From the NCBI RefSeq assembly GCF_964340395.1, contig NC_135552.1, positions 9,967,494 through 10,003,193 on the forward strand: 35,700 nucleotides of DNA, in the 5' to 3' direction. A program made the translations under genes and the position numbers. Origin of the DNA: Glandiceps talaboti. Lineage: Eukaryota; Hemichordata; Enteropneusta; Spengelidae. Under the pieces are notes generated by a model. It was given only the letters and a program-made list of their open reading frames with translations. It searched no databases and was not told where the DNA came from. Positions within the stretch are counted from its first letter, which is position 1. The number at the start of each line of letters is the position of its first letter. Below, piece after piece: positions 11,780 to 28,950 of this stretch.

Positions 11780-12420
11780 ACATTGTCTTTATGAAGACAA
11801 TTTATTTTAATGCTATCAACCACCCTCTTAATAACCCTTGTTCTCAAAATCTGACAATTCATCATTTACCTTACTCATCGCATGAATACAAAAATGAAGA
11901 GAAGCTGTTTACAATCAGTCCGTGTGTACCTCTACTACATCTAGGTACTATGATGTTACCGTCATGTTATGGGTATAGATATTTACATTGTTACCAGTTT
12001 TAAGTGAATTAATTGTCCTACAGACTTTTTCCTATGACATGGCCTACCTACCTACAACACACCCTTCTGTTAACTCTGAAGTAGGGAAAACAAATACATC
12101 TAATGATTTTATGGTTGTCATACCAACATGACAACAAATTAAACCCACGATCTCTTAGGCTGAAATAAGTAAAATCAACAATATATAGAATGTAAAAAAA
12201 AGCAATATGTGTAACACCGTACTAATAGATAACAGTTTTTCACTATCCCGTCCCATATAACCATAGAAAGGCCAACTTGGTATACCTAATATACAAAATT
12301 ATATGTAAGAAATTTGACAAGTCAATTTTGTAAAAAAACGTTCGCGCAAACTTCGCGTTTGTACGGATCTAGTTTGTTCGTATCACTGGGATCAATCTGA
12401 AACGGGTAAATGCTGTGTGC

Positions 12421-12563
12421 ATATACATACATACATACATACATACATACATACATACATACATACACACGTACATACATACATACATACATACATACAT
12501 ACATACATACACACACACATACACACATACATACATACATACATACATACATACATACATACA

Positions 12564-12593
<30 letters not shown>
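12421..12593. repeat. (CATA)n microsatellite with CACA interruptions, 173 nt
   Basis: The longest tetranucleotide run in the window. Spurious long open frames (HTYIHTYI, VCMYVCMY) cross it on both strands. Confidence 0.95.
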
Positions 12594-12595
<2 letters not shown>

Positions 12596-12804
12596 ATACT
12601 CGGATGCTCGGTCGCGATGCGAATGTAGGACGACACCCTCTTATCCATGGCGTGTTTTGTTTTGTTTGATATCACCATGGATACGTCGTATAAAAAAACA
12701 ATAATCATGAAATGTTGTCATTATCGATCGTCACAGATTGATTGAGTGTATCGCAAGTTTTTGGTAATTGTTTCAAAATAGGTAGATTGAATATAGTTAG
12801 AATG

Positions 12805-12841
12805 CCAAACCAAACCAAACCAAACCAAACCAAACCAAACC
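12805..12841. repeat. (CCAAA)n pentanucleotide repeat
   Basis: Seven units and a partial one; the equivalent site has one unit in unit 1 (about 6140), about five in unit 3 (19617-19641) and six in unit 4 (26514-26545). Confidence 0.9.
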
Positions 12842-13033
12842 ACCGAACACACTTTATATATGTATCCATAACGCATCTACTACAATGTCAGTATCTATTC
12901 GAGGGAGCTTTATCCAGATAACATCTCATACATAGAGCATTTATTTATTTAAGAATACCGATATTGTTAGGGACGAGATCAACAGTTCAATGTAGGATAC
13001 AAAATTAAATTCTTTTACTTTGGGGTGTTAGGT

Positions 13034-13064
<31 letters not shown>

Positions 13065-13170
13065 TTGATCCATTTTTAGTTCTCATCCTACAAGATCGGT
13101 GTTACTTTTAATGGTTCTGTTTGGAGCCCTAAATGCAAATATTTCTAAAAAATGTCGTCAAACTACGTGT

Positions 13171-13283
13171 ACTACATACTGGCTTTGTATTCATAGCACT
13201 ACATACTACTACATACTGGCTTTGTATTCATAGCACTACATACTGATTTTGTATTCATAGCACTACATACTACTACATACTGA
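13171..13283. repeat. Short minisatellite of CACTACATACT / TTTGTATTCATAG units
   Basis: The block TTTGTATTCATAGCACTACATACT occurs three times here with variable spacers of ACTACATACT, against once in unit 1 (about 6571-6597). Confidence 0.8.
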
Positions 13284-13609
13284 TTTGAAATTCGTTGTGC
13301 TGTCCTCGGAAACATTGTCAACTTTGGTCAATTTAGTTGAGGGGGGGGGGGAGTCTGAGCCTAACTAAAGGAACTTAGAATTTTTAATCCTACATTGTTT
13401 GAACTATTGACCTCGCCCCTTAATTTAGGGACTGGGCAAGTACACAGTGTTTATGATTTGCAAAGTTGAGCAGATATCAACAAAATGTTCAGTTTCTTTT
13501 ACATACTGTGTTATCGTCAACGATATTGACATCGCTCCCCATGATAGTGACACTTTAGATTTGATAATTTTATGATTACCCGAATGATATAGAATATAGA
13601 TACAAGAAA

Positions 13610-13717
13610 ATAGCTAACTCTGGAAATATGCACTCTGGGAACTCCGACACTTCTTTCTCCCACACCAATGAAGACGTGTCGGAGTTCCCGGAGCGTATAC
13701 TTCCAGAGCTAACTATA
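13610..13717. repeat. Second copy of the 107-bp imperfect hairpin element
   Basis: Almost identical to 6842-6948 and at the paralogous position, so it was duplicated together with the unit rather than inserted twice. Confidence 0.7.
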
Positions 13718-13915
13718 GTAATGCCATATTGCCAAATAAAAGAAAAGACTGTTTTCCAAAGTTGTGTGCAAAATGGGACAATTTTAAAGTTTAAGTGAAT
13801 TTTGTTCCCTACCTCTGCACTGTACCCTGTTTTAAATGTTCCAAATGGTGCGACGTATTAAGCATTGCACTTGTGTTGTTGTAATTTGTCTCTCTCAAAA
13901 TAAAACACTTACACG

Positions 13916-13954
<39 letters not shown>

Positions 13955-14994
13955 ATTTTACTTTGTTTTGGCGCCTGTAAGTGGGACTAGATCCCGTGGT
14001 ATTCCTAATAAATAGAATATACTAAAAACAATTTTAAAAAACCATGTCACATTCAAATTGCTATACCATACACATATTGACATGACGTAACCAGCCACTA
14101 TATAGTTAATCCTATTGATAAGGCCTAATATATTGTCACTTTGACGTGGTAGGGGTGGGGGTGGGTAGATGGCGGGTGGAGCTTTGAATAAAACGTACTT
14201 CAAATATTTCTCTCCACCCTCCCCCCCCCCTCCCGTTCCTACCACGGACGTTCTGACACTCCGCATTATCACTTAATATCATACATGTACATATACATTT
14301 TCCATGTACATGAAAACACGGACAAATTCACATTTGGAAAGATTTGTCAACTTAAACAATAAATCACCTGAACCATTTACCTAAATATTCTTGGTATGTT
14401 ATCCTTCACCAAAATAAACTAATTCATGTAATTTGGGCTACAATAGTGATTATCAAGTATCGTAAAGGAAGTTGTTCAAATAATCATTAGGTCCCGAGAC
14501 GAGTCAACAGATAAACATGAATCACAAATGGTTATCTTGAAGGAAGTTCAAAAAAAATACATAGTGTTGTCTCTCAGATGGCTGCATATCTGAATGAGTG
14601 CCAAGATGGATGTAACTATAACTAAATACCTTGAAGACTTAAACAAACAAAAAGGTGAGTGGGAATTCGATTAAAATACACAAGAGAAGAATTAACAGAC
14701 AATACCTGTCATGGCATCGTAAATTATTTTGCGATGCAGGAGGACATTGTCGGAAATAATTAGAATTTGGAAAATTTACATTAAAAGATAAATGAATCAA
14801 CATGTTCTTTATAATGTATTAAGTTTCCGAAAATACAAAACCTCTTCGAGGCAGTGACAAAAACCCCCTCCCTTAGTTGTCGTAAGACTAGCTGACTATC
14901 TTTCGGCAACGGCGGACCCCCCCCCCCCCCCCGCCCAACATCGTTGTAAAACCGCACCAAACCTCATTGTGTTAACGCCAGATCACACCCCCCT

Positions 14995-15033
<39 letters not shown>

Positions 15034-15689
15034 AAAACAGCAATGTTAAATAAGATATCTGTTAACAGTCAGACAATAAAATGTAGCAATGTTTGTAAGA
15101 TATTGTCATAACCTTTTTTATTACAACAGCAGCGTTTATTTTTACAGTTATGTACACTTCACAGTTACCAATTTATGGCTGTAATGTAGACGGATACTAT
15201 CAGAAAGGATAGTTGATATATTTGGTGTCAAATGTAAATGAAAGTTGAGTTTTGATATATGTTGAAATAAAAATCACATGTTTCGTAGCAGTACTTCATT
15301 ATGAATTAATAATATATCCATGCTATAAGTAAAACGTGTGTTTTTTTACAACTCAATGATGTATAGGTAAACTGCATTCACAAGTGAAAATTATGCTTTT
15401 CATAGAAAAACACTGGCTGTTTATAATCACCAGGGTAACATAATAAATGATAAAGAATGACAAATTACCGAAAAAAAATCCAAGAAAATGCATTGTGCTC
15501 ACAAAATGTGTGCAACGCTCTTCCGTAAAAATGTGAGTATCGTATCGTGTGAATTTTCGTAATTTCATTTTGTTATGTTACTGTGATGTTATTGGTGCTT
15601 AGTTGAAATTGTTGACATCCATCGATGAATGATACAATGTGCATGTATGCCGGGTATACTGGACGGATAGTTCGAACTGTTAACCATGC

Positions 15690-17037
<1,348 letters not shown>

Positions 17038-17038
17038 T

Positions 17039-18294
17039 CTGAAAAATCAAGATACAAAAGATACACTTTAACTTATTTCATTCCAGCACACTGTGACTCA
17101 GAAAGTAATATACAATATAGATGATGACATATACAGAAAGTATTTGTCAAAAGTTACAACCATGTGACCATCACATGATCATCATAATCATAACGGGTAT
17201 ACATGTACTAATTAAATCGTTGTAATCAGCTGTGAGGGCGTATGTCCAGCAAAACATGCACACATTCTACAACTACTCAGCATACCACCTATTGAGAAGG
17301 ACCGTTTGTTTACCCTGTCGTTATGGCAACGTTTCTATTCGAGCTATACTGCCAATATCTGAGATCACGAGGAATCTAATAATAGTATTCGGTGTATTTA
17401 TTTTGTTGGTGTATGTTATTGCAAACTTGTTTTATTTGTTTTACAGTAGTCGAAGTATAGAAGTACATACAAATAGAAACAAAGGTTACAACCCGCTCTG
17501 AGTAACACTAGAAAGATGATTGAAGTAATCGTAACACGTATATGAAGCTAAACTACGACAACCCTTTGTTCTCAAATACAGGTCACGAATGTAAATCTAG
17601 TCTAGAGGGTATCCGATGGTACTATTGGACAAGAATTTGGAAATTGAAAGACAACTTCAGAAGACAGCTAGCCTCTAGACTAATGTAAATTGGCCTCTGC
17701 TAGTTTTATCTCAGGCTGTACCTCCATCATGATATAGTATGTTGCAGTCAATTGCATATGGCATACCATACAAGTGGGTTACATTGACCAACAGAAAAAC
17801 GAATGACTTACAGTGTTGTTCTTTCAGTCAAAACCTATTAAACTTGGTTAGGGGTACATTTCTCGCATTTAATGAATCCTGCCAAACACTAATTACATCG
17901 ACTTGTATTTCTAAGTGTGTTCCTGGACCTAGCTTGCCTGGTGTGGAACGCGTCTCTTCCACCTTATCTGAATGTCAGACACCTGTAAATCACGAGACTT
18001 TCTATTGTGTAAAAGTTTTTGTTTTTTTAAATCGCCTGCTACTCTCTAGTCCCATTCTCTTCTTCTAGTGGTCTGAGTCCTATTATCACACTTGTCCTGC
18101 TTCTCAGCATATCATCCGCTACACTCTTAGAGTAATCGTATATATCGATTGCAAACTTCAATGGCATATCTCTCGCAAACGAAAGATATTGCAAGTTCGA
18201 TTCCTTATTGGCTACTGATAGAGTAAATCTCCTGTCAACCACTGGGTAAGACTGTACATACATACATAGATACATAGATACATAGATACATACA

Positions 18295-18326
<32 letters not shown>

Positions 18327-18496
18327 CGTTCACACACATATTCATCGAAGTTTGCACGTACAAAAATATTGCATAAATTAAAGAATAATGAATCTGTGAA
18401 TTATGGAATATGATAACCGATCTACACACCATGAACTAAAATATGAATCAAAGAAACATTACACAACAAGTATAACGTCAGAAAAACCGAACTTAC
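17039..18496 (-). other. Intron 1 (5' UTR intron) of caveolin copy 3
   Basis: 1458 bp, colinear with copy 2 intron 1 but without the 30-bp duplication. A CATA/GATA run lies at 18253-18326. No gene recognised. Confidence 0.65.
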
Positions 18497-18564
18497 CTGA
18501 GTTGGTTGAGAATCACACAGCACACGAAATGTACACATCAACAGACAAAAGTCAGACCAGTACT
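18497..18564 (-). other. Non-coding first exon of caveolin copy 3 with overlapping uORF
   Basis: 68 nt with donor CTCAG|GTAAGT. The uORF differs from copy 1 only by CCA for CCG (both Pro), so the 16-residue peptide is unchanged. Confidence 0.75.
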
Positions 18565-18653
18565 GATGATGGACTGATTCCTTCGGATTTATATATCACA
18601 GAGTTGAGGTCAGCTGACTGGCTGTACTTGACCCAAACTCTAAGATCCGGGTT
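18560..18653 (-). promoter_or_regulatory. Core promoter of caveolin copy 3
   Basis: TATATAAA on the minus strand from 18595, TCAGTA at the predicted start 18564, E-box CAGCTG (18611-18616) and block ACTCTAAGATCCGGGTT (18637-18653). Confidence 0.7.
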
Positions 18654-20270
18654 ACATTGTGTTTATGAAAACAATCTATTTTAATGCTATCAATCACCAT
18701 CTTAATAACCCTTGTTCTCAAAATCTGATAATTCATCATTTACCTTTATACTCATCGCATGAATACAAAAATGAAGAGAAGCTTTTTACATGCAGTCCGT
18801 GTGTACTTCTACTACATCTACGTACTATGATGTTACCGTCATATCATGTTATGGGTATAGATATTTTAACGCTGTTCCCAATTTCGACTTCTTACTCTGT
18901 TCAACAGTTTTAGGTGAATTAATTGTCCTACAGACTTTATCCAATGATATTGTCTATCTACAACACATCCTTTTGAAGTGGGGAAAAACAAATACATGTA
19001 ATGAGTTTATGGTTGTCATACCAACACGACAACAAATTAAACCCACGATCTCTTAGGCTGAAAACAGGTGTTAGATAAGTAAAATCAACAATATATAGAA
19101 TGTTTTTAAAAAAAGCAATATGTGTAACACCGTACTAATAGATAAGTTTTTCACTATCCCGTCAAATATAACCATAGAAAGGGCAACTTGGTATACCTCA
19201 TATACAAAACTATATGTAAGAAATTTGACAAGTCAATTTTGTAAAAAAACGTTCGCGCAAACTTCGCGTTCGTACGGACCTAGTTTGTTCGTATCTAGTT
19301 TGTTCGTATCACTAGGATCAATTTGAAACGGGTAAATGCTGTGTGCACATACATACATACATACATACATACATACATACATACATACATACATACATAC
19401 GTCATACATATAATACTCGGATGCTAGGTCGCGATGCGAATGTAGGACGACACCGTCTTATCCATGGCGTGTTTTGTTTTGTTTGATATCACCATGGATA
19501 CGTAGTACAAAAAACTCCCCAATAATCATGAAATGTTGTCATTATCGATCGTCACAGATACAGTGTATTGCGAGTTTTTGGTAATTATTTCAAATCACGT
19601 AGATTGAGTTAGAATGCCAAACCAAACCAAACCAAACCAAACTTAATCAAACCACCGAACACACTTTATATATGTATCGATAACGCATCTACTACAATGT
19701 CAGTATCTATACGAGGGAGCTTTATCCAGATAACATCTCATACATAGAGCATTTAATTATTTAGGAATACCGATATTGTTAGGGACGAGATCAACAGTTC
19801 AATGTAGGATACAAAATTAAATTCTTTTACAAGTTGTGTGCAAAAAGGGACAATTTTGAAGTTTAAATGAATTTTGATCCCTACCTCTGCACTGTACCCT
19901 GTTTTAAATGTTCCAGATGGTGCGACGTATTAAATATTGCACTTGTGTTGTTGTAATTTGTCTCTCTCAAAATAAAACACTTAAAAAAAACCCTATATTA
20001 ATGAAATCTATACCTATACATCTACTATTCCCTTATTTTTGCACCGTAATTTCCGAGAATCACTAGAATGGATCAGCACACATGCCATGAATCGATATAT
20101 ATATATATACTCCAGTACAGTTGTCCTATTCTTTTAACTTGAGTATTTCATGTACTTTTTAAAAAACTACTTTCCACCATTTTTACTCTACACGTGATGT
20201 GATGACAGCTTTGGAACAAACCACTTATTTTCAAATAGTAAAAGTGTTGATAAAGTATTCACCACAACGA

Positions 20271-20272
<2 letters not shown>

Positions 20273-20356
<84 letters not shown>
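20273..20356. repeat. (TG)n microsatellite, about 84 nt
   Basis: Uninterrupted; the same site in unit 4 (27173-27200) has only about 28 nt. Confidence 0.95.
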
Positions 20357-20359
<3 letters not shown>

Positions 20360-20550
20360 ACTTTGTTTTGGTGCCTGTAAGTGGGACTAGATCCTGTGGC
20401 ATTCCTAATAAATAGAATATAATAAAGTAACTTTAAAAAAAAACCATATCACATTCAAATGGCTACCATACACATATTGACATGACGTAACCAGCCACTA
20501 TATAGTTAATCCTATTGATAAGGCCTAATATATTGTCACTTTGACGTGAT

Positions 20551-20574
20551 GGGGGTGGGGGGTGGGGGTGGGGG
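20551..20574 (+). other. G-quadruplex motif
   Basis: Four G5-G6 runs separated by single T bases on the plus strand. A cleaner version occurs at 27398-27420 in unit 4 and a shorter one at 14152-14166 in unit 2. Confidence 0.7.
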
Positions 20575-22419
20575 CAGATGGCGGGTGAAACTTTGAATAA
20601 AACGTACTTCAAATATTTCTCTTCTGCAGCCCCCCTCCCGTTCCTACCACGTACGTTCTGACACTCCGCATTATCACGTAATATCATACCTGTACATATA
20701 TATTTTCCATGTACATGAAAACACGGACAAATTCACATTTAGAAAGATTTGTCAACTTAAACAATAAATCACCTGAACCATTTACCTAAATATTCTTGGT
20801 ATGTTATCCTTCACCAAATAACCTAATTCATGTAAATTGGGCTACAATAGTGATTATCAAGTATCGTAAAGGAAGTTGTTCAAATAATCATTAGGTCCGG
20901 AGATGAGTCAACAGATAAACATGAATCACAATTAGTGGTTATCTTGAAGGAAGTTCAAAAAAAAAAACATAGTGTTGTCTCTCAGATGGCTGCATATCTG
21001 AATGAGTGCCAAGAGGGATGTAACTATAACTAAATACCTTGAAGACTTAAACAAACAAAAAGGTGAGTGGGAATTCGATTAAAATACACAAGAGAAGAAT
21101 TAACAGACAATACCTGTCATGGCATCGTAAATTATTTTGCGATGCAGGAGGACATTGTCGGAAATAATTAGAAATTGGAAAATTTACATTTAATTTAAAA
21201 GATAAATGAATCAATATGTTCTTTATAATGTATTAAGTTTCCGAAAATGCAAAACCTCTTCGAGGCAGTGACAAAAACCCCCTCCCTTAGTTGTCGTAAG
21301 ACTAGCAGACTATCTTTCGGCAACGGCGGACCCCCCCCCCACCCACCCAACATCGTTGTAAAACCGCACCAAATCTCGTTGTGTTAACGCCAGATCACCC
21401 CCCCCCCACATACACACACATACACATCGTCGTAACACCGCCAAATGTACATCTCTTGCAAAACACACGTTCCAGTCAGACAATGAAATGTAGCAATGTT
21501 TGTAAGATATTGCCAAAACCTTTTTATTACAACAACAGAGGTTATTTTTACAGTTATGTACACTTCACAGTTACCAATTTATGGCTGTAATGTAGACGGA
21601 TACTATCAGAAAGGATAGTTGATATATTTGGTGTCAAAAGTAAATGAAAGTTGAGTTTTGATATATGCTGAAATAAAAATCACGTTTCGTAGTAGTTGAT
21701 AGTAAAATTACGTACCATTACCGTCGATTCATGATACATGAAATGGTATGATAAACAAGTCCGAATATAAAACAGTAAACAATACGGTGGCCTACAAATC
21801 TATTATTTTCTTGTGTTTTAATCGTCGCCACCAGTTTTTAAAATATAACATTATAGTATGTCAGGCCATTGTTCTATTCATTTTTTGTTCTGTATAATGA
21901 AAGTTCACCCTTTCTCTCACGAAACAGGAAAAGTAAGTCTAGAGACCTTTGTGAGCCACCGTAGGAGTCATGATTTTTTTTATTGATTTTTTTTTACAAA
22001 TAATGCTAACCGTGTCATGGTACTTTATTATGAATTAATAGTATATTCATGCTATAAGTAAAACGTGTGTGTTTTTTTTACAACTCAATGATGTATAATT
22101 AAACTGCATTCACAAGTGAAAATTATGCTTTTCATAGAAAAACACTGGCTGTTTATAATCATCAGGGTAACATAATAAATGATAAAGAATGACAAATTAC
22201 CGAAAAAATCCAAGAAAATGCATTGTGCTCAAAAAATGTGTGCCACATTCTTCCGTAAAAATGTTAGTATCGTATCGTGTGAATTTTCATAATTTCATCT
22301 TGTTGTGTTACTGTGATGTGATTGGTGCTTAGTGGAAATTGTTGACATCCATCGATGAATGATACAATGTGCATGTATGCCGGGTATACTGGACGGATAG
22401 TTCGAATTGTTAACCATGC

Positions 22420-24033
<1,614 letters not shown>

Positions 24034-24034
24034 T

Positions 24035-25459
24035 CTGAAAAATCAAGATACAAAAGAAATACACTTTAACTTATTTCATTCCAGCATACTGTGACTCAGA
24101 AAGTAATATACAATATAGATGATGACATATACAGAAAGTATTTGTCAAAAGTTACAACCATGTGACCATCACATGATCATCATAATTATAACGGGTATAC
24201 ATGTACTAATTAAATCGTTGTAATCAGCTGTGAGGGCGTATGTCGAGCAAAACATGCACACATTCTACAACAACTGAACATACCACCTATTGAGAAGGAC
24301 CGTTTGTTTACCCTGTCGTCATGGCAACGTTTCTATTCGAGCTATACTGCCAATATCTGAGGAATCTAATAATAGTATTCGGTGTATTTATTTTGTTGGT
24401 GTTATTATTGCAAACTTGTTTTATTTGTTTTACAGTAGTCGAAGTATAGAAATACATACAAATAGAAACAAAGGTTACAACCCGCTCTGAGTAACACTAG
24501 AAAGATGATTGAAGTAATCGTAATACGTATAAGAAGCTAAACTACGACAACCCTTTGTTCTCAAATACAGGTCACGAATGTAAATCTAGTTTAGAGGGTA
24601 TCCGATGGTACTATTGGAAAAGAATTTGGAAATTGAAAGACAACTTCAGAAGACAGCTAGCCTCTAGACTAATGTAAATTGGTCTCTGCTAGTTTTATCT
24701 CAGGCTGTACCTCCATCATGCTATAGTATGTTGCAGTCAATTGCATATGGCATACCATACAAGTGGGTTACATTGACCAACAGAAAAACGAATGACTTAC
24801 AGTGTTGTTCTTTCAGTCAAAACCTATTAAACTTGGTTAGGGGTACATTTCTCGCATTTAATGAATCCTGGCAAACACTAATTACATCGACTTGTATTTC
24901 TAAGTGTGTTCCTGGACCTAGCTTGCCTGGTGTGGAACGCGTCTCTTCCACCTTATCTGAATGTCAGACACCTGTAAATCACGAGATTTTCTATTGTGTA
25001 AAAGTTTTTGTTTTAAATCGCCTGCTACTCTCTAGTCCCATTCTCTTCTTCTAGTGGTCTGAGTCCTATTATCACACTTTTCCTGGTTTTCAGCATATCA
25101 TCCGCTACACTCTTAGAGTAAACGTATTTATCGATTGCAAACTTCAATGGCATATCTCTCGCAAACGAAAGATATTGCAAGTTCGATTCCTTATTGGCTA
25201 CTGATAGAGTAAATCTCCTGTCAACCACTGGGTAATACTGTACATACATACATACATACATACATACATACATAGCATACATACATATACGTTCACACAC
25301 ATATTCATCGAAGTTTGCACGTACAAAAATATTGCATAATTTAAAGAATAATGAATCTGTGAATTATGGAATATAATAACCGATCTACACACCATGAACT
25401 AAAATATGAATCAAAGAAACATTACACAACAAGTATAACGTCAGAAAAACCGAACTTAC
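24035..25459 (-). other. Intron 1 (5' UTR intron) of caveolin copy 4
   Basis: 1425 bp, colinear with copies 2 and 3, with an 8-bp loss near 24360 and a short CATA run at 25242-25288. No gene recognised. Confidence 0.65.
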
Positions 25460-25527
25460 CTGAGTTGGTTGAGAATCACACAGCACACGAAATGTACACA
25501 TCAACAGACAAAAGTCAGACCAGTACT
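25460..25527 (-). other. Non-coding first exon of caveolin copy 4 with overlapping uORF
   Basis: Sequence identical to the copy 3 exon as far as I can read, with donor CTCAG|GTAAGT. Confidence 0.75.
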
Positions 25528-25616
25528 GATGATGGACTGATTCCTTCGGATTTATATATCACAGAGTTGAGGTCAGCTGACTGGCTGTACTTGACCCAAA
25601 CTCTAAGATCCGGGTT
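25523..25616 (-). promoter_or_regulatory. Core promoter of caveolin copy 4
   Basis: TATATAAA on the minus strand from 25558, TCAGTA at the predicted start 25527, E-box CAGCTG (25574-25579), block ACTCTAAGATCCGGGTT (25600-25616). Just upstream of the block (25622) about 60 bp present in copies 1-3 has been lost. Confidence 0.7.
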
Positions 25617-27170
25617 ACATTGTGCTCTCAAAATCTGACAATTCATCATTTACCTTTATACTCATCGCATGAATACAAAAATGAAGAGAAGCTTTTTACA
25701 AGCAGTCCGTGTGTACTTCTACTACATCTACGTACTATGATGTTACCGTCATATCATGTTATGGGTATAGATATTTTAACGCTGTTCCCAATTTCGACTT
25801 CTTACTCTGTTCAACAGTTTTAGGTGAATTAATTGTCCTACAGACTTTATCCAATGATATTGTCTATCTACAACACATCCTTTTGAAGTGGGGAAAAACA
25901 AATACATGTAATGAGTTTATGGTTGTCATACCAACACGACAACAAATTAAACCCACGATCTCTTAGGCTGAAAACAGGTGTTAGATAAGTAAAATCAACA
26001 ATATATAGAATGTTTAAAAAAAAAAGCAATATGTGTAACACCGTACTAATAGATAAGTTTTTCACTATCCCGTCAAATATAACCATAGAAAGGGCAACTT
26101 GGTATACCTCATATACAAAACTATATGTAAGAAATTTGACAAGTCAATTTTGTAAAAAAAACGTTCGCGCAAACTTCGCGTTCGTACGGACCTAGTTTGT
26201 TCGTATCTAGTTTGTTCGTATCACTAGGATCAATTTGAAACGGGTAAATGCTGTGTGCACATACATACATACATACATACATACATACATACATACATAC
26301 ATACATACAATACTCGGATGCTAGGTCGCGATGCGAATGTAGGACGACACCGTCTTATCCATGGCGTGTTTTGTTTTGTTTGATATCACCATGGATACGT
26401 AGTACAAAAAACTCCCCAATAATCATGAAATGTTGTCATTATCGATCGTCACAGATACAGTGTATTGCGAGTTTTTGGTAATTATATCAAATCACGTAGA
26501 TTGAGTTAGAATGCCAAACCAAACCAAACCAAACCAAACCAAACTTAATCAAACCACCGAACACACTTTATATGTGTATCGATAACGCATCTACTACAAT
26601 GTCAGTATCTATACGAGGGAGCTTTATCCAGATAACATCTCATACATAGAGCATTTAATTATTTAGGAATACCGATATTGTTAGGGACGAGATCAACAGT
26701 TCAATGTAAGATACAAAATTAAATTCTTTTACAAGTTGTGTGCAAAAAGGGACAATTTTGAAGTTTAAATGAATTTTGATCCCTACCTCTGCACTGTACC
26801 CTGTTTTAAATGTTCCAGATGGTGCGACGTATTAAACAATACACTTGTGTTGTTGTAATTTGTCTCTCTCAAAATAAAACACTTAAAAAAAAAACTATAT
26901 TAATGAAATCTATACCTATACATCTACTATTCCCTTATTTTTGCACCGTAATTTCCGAGAATCACTAGAATGGATCAGCACACATGCCATGAATCGATAT
27001 ATATATATACTCCAGTACAGTTGTCCTATTCTTTTAACTTGAGTATTTCATGTACTTTTTTAAAAACTACTTTCCACCATTTTTACTCTACACGTGATGT
27101 GATGACAGCTTTGGAACAAACCACTTATTTTCAAATAGTACAAGTGTTGATAAAGTATTCACCACAACGA

Positions 27171-27201
<31 letters not shown>

Positions 27202-27397
27202 CATTTTACTTTGTTTTGGTGCCTGTAAGTGGTACTAGATCCTGTGGCATTCCTAATAAATAGAATATAATAAAGTAACTTTAAAAAAAACCATATCACA
27301 TTCAAATGGCTACCATACACATATTGACATGACGTAACCAGCCACTATATAGTTAATCCTATTGATAAGGCCTAATATATTGTCACTTTGACGTGAT

Positions 27398-27420
27398 GGG
27401 GGTGGGGGTGGGGGTGGGGG
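27398..27420 (+). other. Canonical G-quadruplex motif
   Basis: Four G5 runs with single-T loops on the plus strand. Confidence 0.8.
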
Positions 27421-28950
27421 CAGATGGCGGGTGAAACTTTGAATAAAACGTACTTCAAATATTTCTCTTCTGCAGCCCCCCCCCCCCTCCCGTTCCTACC
27501 ACGTACGTTCTGACACTACGCATTGTCACATAATATCAGACCTGTGCATATACATTTTCCATGTACATGAAAACACGGACAAATTCACATTTAGAAAGAT
27601 TTGTCAACTTTAACAATAAATCACCTGAACCATTAACCTAAATATTCTTGGTATGTTACCCTTCACCAAATAACCTAATTCATGTAATTTGGGCTACAAT
27701 AGTGATTATCAAGTATCGTAAAGGAAGTTGTTCAAATAATCATTAGGTCCGGAGATGAGTCAACAGATAAACATGAATCACAATTAGTGGTTATCTTGAA
27801 GGAAGTTCAAAAAAAATACATAGTGTTGTCTCTCAGATGGCTGCATATCTGAATGAGTGCCAAGAGGGATGTAACTATAACTAAATACCTTGAAGACTTA
27901 AACAAACAAAAAGGTGAGTGGGAATTCGATTAAAATACACAAGAGAAGAATTAACAGACAATACCTGTCATGGCATCGTAAATTATTTTGCGATGCAGGA
28001 GGACATTGTCGGAAATAATTAGAATTTGGAAAATTTACATTAAAAGATAAATGAATCAACATGTTCTTTATAATGTATTAAAGTCGGTTACAAACACCGT
28101 CGGAAAATGCAAAACCTCTTTGTGGCAATGACAGTACCCCAGCCCTTCATCGTCGTAAGACCAGCAGACAATCTTGAGACAACTGTGGAACATCCTACCC
28201 CCGCCCAACATCGTTGTAAAACCGCGCAAGACCTCTTTGTGTTAACGGCAGATCACCCCACCCCCTCTACATCGTCGTAACACCGCCACATGTACACCTC
28301 TTGCAAAACACACGTTCCAGTCATAATGTAGCAATGTTACATTCTCGCAAACTAGACCTGTTATTTCATCTGCGACACTGCCATATAATGAAATAACTAA
28401 ATAACACCTGTTGACGGTGCGTTTTGGACGGTGCCGTAAAAGAGGCCGTGGTTTGCGACAATGCAATGTTAGTAAGATATCTGTTACATGCAGACAATAA
28501 AATATAGCAATGTTAATAGTAAGGTTTTTTGTCGCGCCAAATGATGATTTGTTCAACTTTAATGGCAGCAATTATATCTTTATTTCATTTAGGTAAAATG
28601 GTTGTAATGTAATATGACATATGATAAACAAGTACTAAATATGAATAGTATACAATACGGTGACCTATAACTCCCTCACGTTTGTTAATTGTCGCCATAA
28701 ATTTTGAAAAGATACCATCACAGTGTGTCAGACCACAGTTCTATACATATGTTATTCTGAAAAATGGAAGTTAACCCATTCCCTCACCAAACAGCAAGAG
28801 TGAGTCTACAAACCTTGGTGAGCCGTTGTAGGATTCGTAATTATTACAATCATTCCATGGTACTTCATTTTTGAATTAAGGTATAATATCCATGCTGTCC
28901 ATTTCTTCAATTCAATGATATACACGTGAACTGTATTCACAAATGAAAAT

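Larger units (their letters stand above)
11785..15689. other. Intergenic DNA between caveolin copies 2 and 3
   Basis: No gene recognised. Contains a long CATA/CACA microsatellite (12421-12593), a CCAAA run (12805-12841), a G run (13048-13065), a short minisatellite (13171-13283), the second 107-bp hairpin (13610-13717), a TG run (13919-13953), a G-rich motif (14152-14166), a C-rich degenerate block (about 14860-15010) and, from about 15084, DNA colinear with 1010 and 7894. Confidence 0.6.
18656..22419. other. Intergenic DNA between caveolin copies 3 and 4
   Basis: No gene recognised. Contains CATA (19347-19400) and CCAAA (19617-19641) runs and a long TG run (20273-20356). About 740 bp present in unit 2 (13018-13756), including the hairpin element, is missing at about 19829. 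A G-quadruplex motif lies at 20551-20574 and the C-rich block at about 21280-21440. From about 21492 it is colinear with 1010. Confidence 0.6.

Noticed and set aside
11526-11810. Plus-strand frame MEYDNRSAHHELKYES, repeated in copies 3 and 4
   Set aside because: It is antisense to the caveolin promoter and first exon, where TATA, initiator and donor explain the conservation.
12322-12708. Long open frames of MYVC, THTHT or CVCV composition on both strands
   Set aside because: They are translations of CATA, TG and CT microsatellites. The same applies around 1377-1621, 3882-4200, 9670-9966, 16581-16921, 20199-20390 and 23401-23658.
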